Source: Thomasclavelia cocleata
Lineage (GTDB): Bacteria; Bacillota_I; Bacilli_A; Erysipelotrichales; Coprobacillaceae
Length of the DNA: 34,813 bases
Direction: 5' to 3'
NCBI RefSeq assembly: GCF_900102365.1
Contig: NZ_FOIN01000026.1
Span: 1-34,813, forward strand
The notes below the pieces were generated by a model. The model searched no databases. It was not told where the DNA came from and worked only from the letters and a program-made list of their open reading frames with translations. Of the stretch, positions 18,209 through 25,700 are shown in pieces. How positions within the stretch are numbered: position 1 is the stretch's first letter; each line of letters opens with the position of its first letter. Both the position numbers and the translations under genes were made by a program.

Positions 18209-19024
18209 CTAATTTATAAACTCATTTATACCTTTAATAATTCCTGTTACTATTTTATCCTGATAACCGCCATCTGATAACAACCTATCCTCTTCTGGAT
18301 TAGAGATAAATCCCATTTCAACTATTGTTACTGGTACTTGACACCAGTTTATCCCACTCATGTTATCACTTATCATAACACCACGATCTTTAGCACCAGT
18401 AGCCTGGCATATATTATCTAAAACACATTTAGACAACAATTGCGAAGCATCAGATATCTGACTACAAAAACGATTAGTATTAGATGGTGCTATTGTTAAA
18501 ATTCCTCTAGTACTAAAAACATCATCACTATTGCAATGTAAACGAATAAATGCATCAGCTTTATTTTCGTTTGCAATTTTAGCTCTTTCACTATTCGACA
18601 TATCAACATCCTGACTTGTTCGTACCATAATTACCTGATATCCACACTTTTCTAATCTTCCTTTTAATTTTAATGCCACCTCTAAATTTATTTGTGATTC
18701 TAAGTTTCCTGTAACAACCCCAGTTGCTCCGCTTGTAACTTTGGCTTTTGTTTCTATAGCTCCTGGACCAATTGGTTCAGGAGCATTATTGCCATAACGC
18801 TGATGTCCAGCATCAATTACAATTAAACGATTATTACCTACTACTTGCAATTCATCAACTGGTTCTTGAATAATTGGTTTAACTTTTTCACCTTGTTTTT
18901 CTACTATCCCATTTTGTTGCTGTTTAATTACTTTTGTTTTAATAATAACTGTTTCGAATTGTTTTTCTTGTTTACAACCAGTAATAAAAAATAAAATTAG
19001 GAAAACTATGAGTAATTTTTTCAC
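18209..19024 (-). CDS. Lipoprotein N-acetylmuramoyl-L-alanine amidase (Amidase_3)
   Basis: The enzyme should cut the bond between muramic acid and the stem peptide of peptidoglycan. The start is the GTG at 19024, placed behind AGGTGG; a longer frame from 19063 overlaps ldh and lacks a ribosome site. The product begins with a lipoprotein signal, and Cys17 follows the lipobox ITG. A linker of about 45 residues leads to the Amidase_3 domain. The zinc ligands are His74 (DAGH), Glu109 and His163 (RLHCNSDD), and the catalytic Glu is Glu236 (VEMGFISNPEED). It follows ldh by 31 bases and is likely co-transcribed. Roles in cell separation or wall turnover fit; a CwlD-like sporulation role is possible but unsupported here. 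Confidence 0.88.
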   Translation of the reverse strand: MKKLLIVFLILFFITGCKQEKQFETVIIKTKVIKQQQNGIVEKQGEKVKPIIQEPVDELQVVGNNRLIVIDAGHQRYGNNAPEPIGPGAIETKAKVTSGATGVVTGNLESQINLEVALKLKGRLEKCGYQVIMVRTSQDVDMSNSERAKIANENKADAFIRLHCNSDDVFSTRGILTIAPSNTNRFCSQISDASQLLSKCVLDNICQATGAKDRGVMISDNMSGINWCQVPVTIVEMGFISNPEEDRLLSDGGYQDKIVTGIIKGINEFIN

Positions 19025-19055
19025 ATTACCACCTGCTTTCCTAACTATTATATCA

Positions 19056-20021
19056 TCAATCATTAATAATTGTCTTTAATTCATTATTGATTATTTCTTT
19101 TAATGTTTTACAACTCTTATCAAATTTTCGTTGGTCAACATTATTTAAATATAATGGCATAATTTTTGAAATTCCATGCCGATTAATAATTGCTGGAACT
19201 CCAATATATAATCCTTCTTGTTTAAATTCCCCTTGTTGATACGCAGATACCGTTAATACAGCATTTTCATCACCAAAAATAGCACTTATCATACGATTCA
19301 ATGATAACCCAATTCCATAATAAGTAGCATTTTTTCTTTTAATAATTTCATATGCTGCTTGCTGGACCTCTTTATAAATCTTATGCATTTCATTCATATC
19401 AATATTCATTTCTACAATATATTCCATCATACTTTTACACCCAATATAAGCGTTCATCCACGGTACAAACGATGAATCACCATGTTCTCCTAAAATATAA
19501 GCATGGATGTTTGTCGAAGAAACATTCAAATATTCACCTAATAAGAACTTAAGTCTTGCAGTATCTAAAATTGTACCTGTTCCAATAACTCGATTAGTTG
19601 GTAATTTCGATACTCTTTGAACAACATAACTCATTAAGTCAACTGGATTACTTGCAACAATAATAATTCCATCAAAGCCAGTTGCCATTATTGATTGAGT
19701 TATAGATTTCATGATTTTAGCATTAATAGTTACTAATTCCAATCTAGTCTGCCCAGGTTTTTGTGCTGCACCAGCAGTTATTACTACTATATCTGCATCT
19801 TTGCACTCATCATAGTTCCCAGCCTTAACCTTTAAACTACTTTTGCTATAGGGCAAACCATGACTCATATCCATTGCTTCTCCCAAAGCCTTTTCTTCAT
19901 CTAAATCAACTAGTACTAGTTCATCAATTCCACCAGTATTTAACATTGAATAGGCCATTGACATACCTACCAATCCAGTACCTATTAATACTACTTTCCT
20001 TAAATCATCTTCTTTTTTCAT
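19056..20021 (-). CDS. ldh: L-lactate dehydrogenase
   Basis: The enzyme reduces pyruvate to L-lactate and regenerates NAD+. The 321-residue protein has the NAD-binding GTGLVGMSMAYS loop, Gln91 in KPGQTR (Gln marks lactate rather than malate dehydrogenase), Arg93, Asp153, Arg156 and the catalytic His180 in GEHGDSS. By alignment with the Bacillus enzyme, the fructose-1,6-bisphosphate site has His173 (standard His188), but Lys158 where Arg173 is usual. AAGGAGG precedes the ATG. The gene has a promoter at 20044-20072 and is followed by the amidase gene. Product identity is firm; allosteric behaviour is open. Confidence 0.94.
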   Translation of the reverse strand: MKKEDDLRKVVLIGTGLVGMSMAYSMLNTGGIDELVLVDLDEEKALGEAMDMSHGLPYSKSSLKVKAGNYDECKDADIVVITAGAAQKPGQTRLELVTINAKIMKSITQSIMATGFDGIIIVASNPVDLMSYVVQRVSKLPTNRVIGTGTILDTARLKFLLGEYLNVSSTNIHAYILGEHGDSSFVPWMNAYIGCKSMMEYIVEMNIDMNEMHKIYKEVQQAAYEIIKRKNATYYGIGLSLNRMISAIFGDENAVLTVSAYQQGEFKQEGLYIGVPAIINRHGISKIMPLYLNNVDQRKFDKSCKTLKEIINNELKTIIND

Positions 20022-20043
20022 GTTTGTTCCTCCTTATACTTTA

Positions 20044-20072
20044 ATAATAGTATTTATTATTAATTTTGTCAT
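20044..20072 (-). promoter_or_regulatory. Promoter of ldh
   Basis: On the minus strand ATGACA (20072-20067) and TATTAT (20049-20044) are 17 bp apart. The transcript would start about 20 bases before the ATG, just in front of the AAGGAGG site. Confidence 0.5.
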
Positions 20073-20119
20073 TTGATATGCATCTAAATTTATTATTTCC
20101 AATAATAATAAATTAATGC

Positions 20120-20144
20120 AAAAAAAGCAGTCAAAATGACTACT
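20120..20144 (-). terminator. Terminator of the heavy-metal exporter gene
   Basis: On the minus strand AGTAGTCA pairs with TGACTGCT (one G-T pair) around TTTT and is followed by seven T residues. The 5' arm includes the TAG stop codon of the exporter gene. Confidence 0.88.
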
Positions 20145-20964
20145 ACAACATTATTAATGACACTATATATCCTATAACTAAAGAAACCATATAAGAGACT
20201 AAAAGAATTTTAAAAGTATCTTTTTTATTTTCATTATATTTTATTAGCGCTAAAGTTCCTATTCCTGCACTTGTCGTTAAACCTGTAAGTAGAGCTCCAA
20301 ATGTTAAACCACCATCTACATACAATTGAGTAAGAATAACAGAACCTGCACAATTAGGAATAAATCCAATAAATCCAGCAATAATTGGTTGTAGCAACCA
20401 ATTCGTTTCTAATAAATTACTTAACCTTGCCTCACCAATACTATTAATAATTATCGTAAAAACTATATTAGTTAAAAGTATAAATAGAAAAATATTTATC
20501 GTATGCCTCAATGCTGGTAATATAATACCGTTTTGACATCCGCAATCACAAGGTTCAACTTGCAAATATTCATAATTAGCATAACTTTTATGATTGAAAT
20601 AATCTATAATAAACCCAACCATTGTTCCAATAATAATTTTAATAATAACCAAAAGTGCTAACATCCGCCATAAATCAGGATGAATAGCCATAATAGCAAG
20701 AGCTTCGTCACTAGTAGCAATAAAAATAGCTAATAAGGTTCCCATCGTTAAATAACGCATTGAATATAACTTAGCAGCAATAACTGAAAAGCCACATTGT
20801 GGAATGCTCCCAAGCAAAGAACCAATGAAAGGTCCAACTTTTCCAAATTTCATTACTTTATTAATAATATCCTGGTTTGATAAATATTCAACTAATAAAT
20901 AAGCTAAAAATAATACTGGTAAAGCCATAAGGGATTCTTCAACTGGTTCAAGCAAAATCTCCAT
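20143..20964 (-). CDS. Putative heavy-metal exporter (ArsP_2/DUF2899-like membrane protein)
   Basis: This 273-residue membrane protein has two similar halves, each with a cysteine-bearing motif: GSIPQCGFS (Cys57) and GFIPNCAGS (Cys205). Between them is a cytoplasmic-type loop with a C-x-C-x-C cluster (Cys139, 141, 143 in PCDCGCQNG). This matches the family annotated as putative ten-helix heavy-metal exporters or putative manganese transporters. The metal is unknown. The ATG at 20964 follows GGGAGGG at good spacing; an upstream ATG in frame overlaps that site and is not preferred. The gene stands alone, divergent from the secreted protein gene at 21361. Confidence 0.75.
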   Translation of the reverse strand: MEILLEPVEESLMALPVLFLAYLLVEYLSNQDIINKVMKFGKVGPFIGSLLGSIPQCGFSVIAAKLYSMRYLTMGTLLAIFIATSDEALAIMAIHPDLWRMLALLVIIKIIIGTMVGFIIDYFNHKSYANYEYLQVEPCDCGCQNGIILPALRHTINIFLFILLTNIVFTIIINSIGEARLSNLLETNWLLQPIIAGFIGFIPNCAGSVILTQLYVDGGLTFGALLTGLTTSAGIGTLALIKYNENKKDTFKILLVSYMVSLVIGYIVSLIML

Positions 20965-21083
20965 ACTATTCCCTCCCATCATTTAGATTAGTTAACTATA
21001 ATTTATATATAATACCATAATATATAATATTTTCAATCTTTTTACAATTATACAATAAATAATAAAAAAGATAATAATCTAAC

Positions 21084-21107
21084 TTAAACTCTTTATAAAG
21101 AGTTTAA
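21084..21107. repeat. Perfect 24-bp palindrome in the divergent intergenic region
   Basis: TTAAACTCTTTA is followed directly by its exact complement. There is no T tract on either side, so it is not a standard terminator. It lies in the 396-base gap between the exporter gene and the secreted protein gene, about 50 bases upstream of the plus-strand -10 box. A dimeric regulator could bind it. Confidence 0.6.
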
Positions 21108-21156
21108 AAAATTGAATACCTAAATCTGACTAAATAAAACATATTATTCCAACTTA

Positions 21157-21190
21157 TGTTATAATAATGTTAGTTGTGAGGGCGCTTACA
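21157..21190 (+). promoter_or_regulatory. Extended -10 promoter with a downstream cre-like site
   Basis: TG-T-TATAAT at 21157-21165 is an extended -10 element; no good -35 box is seen. From the predicted start near 21172, a cre-like site TGAGGGCGCTTACA (21177-21190) lies at about +6 to +19. It matches the CcpA consensus TGWAANCGNTNWCA at 12 of 14 positions, with a perfect right half. Binding there would block elongation. The leader to the ATG at 21361 is about 190 nt. Confidence 0.5.
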
Positions 21191-21303
21191 TAATAATGGG
21201 ATAAAAAAATTTTATTTGAAAGGATGTAGATATTATACAATTATAATATTATATTTTAATATACTTGTTAACTTTAATAGTTAATACTTCTTTTTGTATT
21301 ATT

Positions 21304-21341
21304 TTATAGTTATGTAGTGCTCATACGGCTAAAAACTATAA
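21304..21341 (+). other. Leader hairpin next to the ribosome binding site of the secreted protein gene
   Basis: TTATAGTT and AACTATAA form a perfect 8-bp stem around a 22-nt loop, ending 4 bases before the AAGGAG site (21346-21351). The loop is less AT-rich than its surroundings (GTGCTCATACGGCT), which suggests a sequence under selection. No known riboswitch class is recognised. Confidence 0.35.
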
Positions 21342-21360
21342 TAAAAAGGAGAAAAATATT

Positions 21361-22245
21361 ATGAAAAAAATTATTGCATGTATGCTTTCAATGATGCTGT
21401 TTTTAGGTTCTTATATTAGCGTTAGTGCTGCTCAATTACCACAATTTGAAAAGGCTGCACTACTACTAGATACTAGAACTTCTACTAACGTTGATCAAAC
21501 ACAATTTATAACGCTTCATCCTGATGATGCTTATTTAGATGGAATATCAGCATCTATAATCAAACATACTATAACAGCTCACCGTGAAAATGATGGCAGT
21601 GTTACTCTTACTATTAATGAAATGATACATACTGTTAGAGGATATTATGAACATTTGGCTACTGACGCAAGTGGAGAAAACTTTATTCCAAGTAAAAATA
21701 CAGCTTTTTATACATCTTCTCAAGGAATTACTACTACTTCTCTTAGTCCTGATAGTGTTTCGTCAGATGGTTATGTATATTTAGAATTCGCAATCACCCC
21801 AGCTGGTGGAGATGCAGTACTTTGCAAAAAAGGATATAAGATACCTGTAGATTACAATACCTATAGTACTGCCAATCGTGGTGGCTACCTTCCATTAAAT
21901 AGTAATGGGATGTATGCTCCATGCTTTAGTGCTCAAGTTGCTTTTTTTAACGCTGATGTAAAAAAACTTACAGATAATAGTGTTGAAGTTATTTTGAATA
22001 TAGAAAGCTCAAATACAAAACTATGGTTTAAACACATAGCCACAAGTAAAGATGGTGATATTTTTATTCCTCAAAAGGATTCATTGTATTATATTTCTTC
22101 TAAACCAATATCAAATCAAACATATAAGCTAATTTTACCAGAAAACAGTGTTTCTTCTGATGGTTATGTTTATTTAGAAGCTATCTTTGATTTACCAATT
22201 GGAATGACTAATGTTGGTACAATTAAATTAGCTATTAATAAATAA
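21361..22245 (+). CDS. Secreted protein of unknown function with two internal repeats
   Basis: The first 23 or so residues form a Sec signal peptide (cleavage near VSA-A). The 270-residue mature part holds two related units of about 90-100 residues, at about 64-150 and 192-292. They share HLATDASGENFIP (98-110) with HIATSKDGDIFIP (225-237), and an exact SVSSDGYVYLE copy at 132-142 and 263-273. The segments are beta-rich and suggest two beta-sandwich domains; NEAT-like or Ig-like folds are possible but not shown. There is no sorting signal, lipobox or membrane tail, so the protein should be released. A cre-like site and long leader suggest sugar control. I do not recognise the family. Confidence 0.75.
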   Translation: MKKIIACMLSMMLFLGSYISVSAAQLPQFEKAALLLDTRTSTNVDQTQFITLHPDDAYLDGISASIIKHTITAHRENDGSVTLTINEMIHTVRGYYEHLATDASGENFIPSKNTAFYTSSQGITTTSLSPDSVSSDGYVYLEFAITPAGGDAVLCKKGYKIPVDYNTYSTANRGGYLPLNSNGMYAPCFSAQVAFFNADVKKLTDNSVEVILNIESSNTKLWFKHIATSKDGDIFIPQKDSLYYISSKPISNQTYKLILPENSVSSDGYVYLEAIFDLPIGMTNVGTIKLAINK

Positions 22246-22250
22246 AAGAT

Positions 22251-22301
22251 AAAAAGATGAAATTTAAATTTAGTTTTTAATTTATAATTTCATCTTTTTT
22301 T
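22251..22301 (+). terminator. Terminator of the secreted protein gene
   Basis: AAAAAGATGAAATT (22251-22264) pairs perfectly with AATTTCATCTTTTT (22286-22299), and T residues continue beyond the stem. It begins 6 bases after the stop codon. Confidence 0.85.
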
Positions 22302-22423
22302 ATTATTTAACTACAAGTAATAGTATTAACTTTATTTATTGAAAGTTTATAAAAAAATTGTTTCAGATAATAAAAAAGATGATTTTTAAGAACTAACTTA
22401 ATTCAATCATCACATTTTATTCA

Positions 22424-22663
22424 TTACTTATCTAATTTACTTAAAACTAAACCTATTCCTAAGCAAAGTACCGCAAAACCAAGAAATCCACCAGAAGTAG
22501 AAAGTAAGACTTTTAAGACTGTCACCCATTCTTCCAACATAGATACACCAGACTCTGCTGCTGAATTAGCTAATCCAATAAAACTATCGACTGTTAAAAA
22601 TATAGTTATAATTAAAAATAATCCTGAAAAAACATAAAATAATATCGATGATTTTTTCTTCAA
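22424..22663 (-). CDS. Small two-helix membrane protein of unknown function
   Basis: The protein has about 79 residues and two hydrophobic helices (SILFYVFSGLFLIITIFLT and a second one around GGFLGFAVLCLGIGLVL), joined by a loop with an acidic EEW pair; the ends are lysine-rich. The frame can be read from a GTG at 22672, but that codon overlaps the ribosome binding site. GGAG lies 8 bases before a TTG at 22663, so I take TTG as the start. It sits behind the GH31 gene, with that gene's terminator between them. No family recognised. Confidence 0.6.
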   Translation of the reverse strand: MKKKSSILFYVFSGLFLIITIFLTVDSFIGLANSAAESGVSMLEEWVTVLKVLLSTSGGFLGFAVLCLGIGLVLSKLDK

Positions 22664-22701
22664 TTTAAACACTCCTTTTTTAACTTACATATTAATAAAA
22701 T

Positions 22702-22740
22702 AAAAGAGGAATTATTCCATATAGGTCAAATTCCTCTTTT
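22702..22740 (-). terminator. Terminator of the GH31 gene
   Basis: On the minus strand AAAAGAGGAATT pairs perfectly over 12 bp with AATTCCTCTTTT around a 15-nt loop and continues into ATTTTATT. It lies about 50 bases after the stop codon of the GH31 gene. Confidence 0.8.
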
Positions 22741-22789
22741 TAATTAGATAAAACCTACAATTTTTTTAAAATATATAATATTTTAAATA

Positions 22790-25700
22790 TTAATTAGATT
22801 TTTTTCTTTTCTTTGCTCCTAAGAATGCAATAGAAGCCAAAGCTAAACCTGCAAGTGATGAAATCATGCTAGTTGAATCACCTGTACTTACACTTGGAGC
22901 TTTATCTCCAGGTTTTACAGGCGCTGTAGGAATAACTGCTAGGTTATCAATACCTGCTTGTAATTTTTCTACAGCTGCTTCAATAGTTGCTTCATCAGCA
23001 TTTTCATCTACTAATACTGATTGTGCATTAGATAATGCTTCTACAAATTTACCCCAAGATTCTTGAGTATAGTTTGCTACATTTAATGTTTGAGATAATG
23101 TTTGAGCTTTGTTGATTAAATCTTGTAATAAATCTTTACTTGGTTTTAATCTTAAGTTCAAATATGCTCTCATTAATGCTTCATATGCTGCATCTACTTC
23201 TTCTTGTGTTGCATCTGCATTTTCTAATACTGTTAATGCTTCTGCCATTGGAGCTGTTAATCCTTCTACTGTTGTAGCTATATATTTGCTTGTATCTAAA
23301 CCATTTACCATATCATATAGATTTTGTAATAATGATTTATCTGCTCTTACAACTAATTGTCCAATTCCTTGTGTTAAGTTATTTAATGCTTCTACAACTT
23401 CTTCTTCTAATGCATTTTCATTATTCATTACATCTTTCGCTGCATCTAATGCTTCTTGGAAGTTTGCCCATGAATCAGTTGTATAGTTACCTTCTTCATA
23501 TTTTTCAGCTTCTGCAATTAATTCACCTAACGCAGTCTTGTCTCCTTTTAAGAATTCAAGCATGTGAATTGCAGTTGATAAACGTGTAAATGAAGCATCG
23601 ATTGTTAATTGATCTGCTGTTTCATCTGCTAAAATTGTTTCAGCTTCTGCTAATGCTGCTTCAAATTCTGCTACTACTGCAGGAACAACATTTTCTAAAG
23701 CACCTTGTTCTTTTAATACATTAGCAGTTTCTACTGCAATTTGTAATGCTGCTTTACTTGTTTCTACAACTTCAGAATCTTTTGCAAGTCCATAGAAATT
23801 CAATTCTGCAATAGATGCATATGCATTAGGTCTATCACCTAATGATTCGATAGCAATAAATCTTACATATCTAGCTTCTACTTTATCGAATTTAATTTCT
23901 TTTGCAACACCAGGTTCATCTAATGAATTACCATCGTTTGCTAAATATCCTTCAACTACTGGTGTAAATACTTTATTTTCACCTTCGTCATTACTTACTT
24001 CAATACGATAATGTGTAATGTGTCCATTTCTACTACTTTGACGTGCTAACATATCAACTTGTTCTAAGTTATATACAGCACCTAAATCAATAGTTACATA
24101 TTGAGGTAATTTATAGCTACTACTATAATTTGAATGCCAAATTGTATTTTTGTCACCATCAATTACATTGCTTGCATCTTCTTGTTCAGCTGCTGACATA
24201 CTTGATTCATCATAACGACTCATTCCTGATTGAGGAATTAAGTTTGCGCTTGATGGTTGATCATTATTAGATCCTTTAAATTCAAGATCTTTCATTGCAT
24301 TAACAATATCAATTGTTGCTTTATCAATATCAGCTTGTGTAGTTGATTCTGCATCAATTAATTCTTTAGCAGCATCTACTGCTAATTTAACTTGTGCATA
24401 ACTTTCAGCTGTATATAGATTTTCATGTAATGCTGTAAATTTAGCAATTTGTTCTTCTAATACAGATACATTTACACCAGCTACAACTTCCAATTCTTGA
24501 GTTGCTACAAACTCACCATCTTCAGATGTAGCAGTTAAAGTTACTGTTCCTTCAGAAATACCTTGAATTGCAAAGATATAAGTTGATTCTGTTGGAATCT
24601 TGATTACTTTTGCAATACTTTCATCACTACTTGTGATGTTATAGAATGGATTGCTAGCGTTATTTGGAGTAACAGTGGCAGAAACTTCTGCTAAACCTCC
24701 CACATAAACGTTTTTAGCACTTGATTCATCAAATTCAATACCTGTTACATTAACTGCTGTGTCAGTGATGAATTCGATTTCTCTTAAAGATAACATACGA
24801 TTTGATTCACTACCAGTTTGAGTTCCTGTAGCAGTTCCATTACTTGTCATAGGAGTAATTACTACACGATCAATACTAGCAGCTTCTGCTGGTACTGTAA
24901 ATTCAAATACATCTTGTGCAGAGCTAAATGTACCTAAATCATATTCAGTTTCACCACTATAACCTACTGCTTTAATACTTGTAACACAACCATTACCGCT
25001 TGTACGATTATATACTTTTACTGTTTTTAATGGTTCTGCATTATTGAATTCAAAATTCATATCTGTAGGAAGCTTAACTTCTTCTGCAATATCAGTTTCT
25101 GCTCCTAAATACCATTTAAATTCAGCAAGAGTTCCACTTGTATCACCATCAAATAAAATATCTTTCCAATTTGATTGTTGCCATAATTCGTCACCAGTCA
25201 TGTTTTCTTTAACATCATTGCTGAATGAAATATTAGCAAAATCAGATACTCCTAAAATATTTTGAGTTTCTGGTGCTGTTGGAACTTGAGTAATATCAAT
25301 TAAAGCATCAGCTTTTGATAAATCTTGTCCAACTACAACTGCTCTTGTTGCTTTAGTATCCCAAGTAAAGTCAGCATTAGCTTTAATTGTTACTTTAGCA
25401 ATACTTCCAGTTCCATTAAGTAACTCTTGGTTTCCAACATTTGTAAAGCATACATAGTTGTCAACTGATCCATCATTATGGAATCTAGTTTTTGAGAAGT
25501 TTCTCATAAATACTGTTGATAATGAAGCTGATCCAAAGTTTGTAACTTCAAATAAATCACTATCAACTGGCATTTCAACACTAAATGCATTTACATTCTT
25601 TAATCCAATTCCATAGTAATCTAATGTTACTATATCTCCAGCTTTAATATCTGTTTTTGATGGAACGATTTCAATCTTACCATCTACACCTTGAGCTGCA

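Noticed and set aside
23109-23589. Open frames on the plus strand inside the GH31 gene
   Set aside because: They run antisense to the FIVAR-coding part and reflect its biased codons; no ribosome sites or family features.
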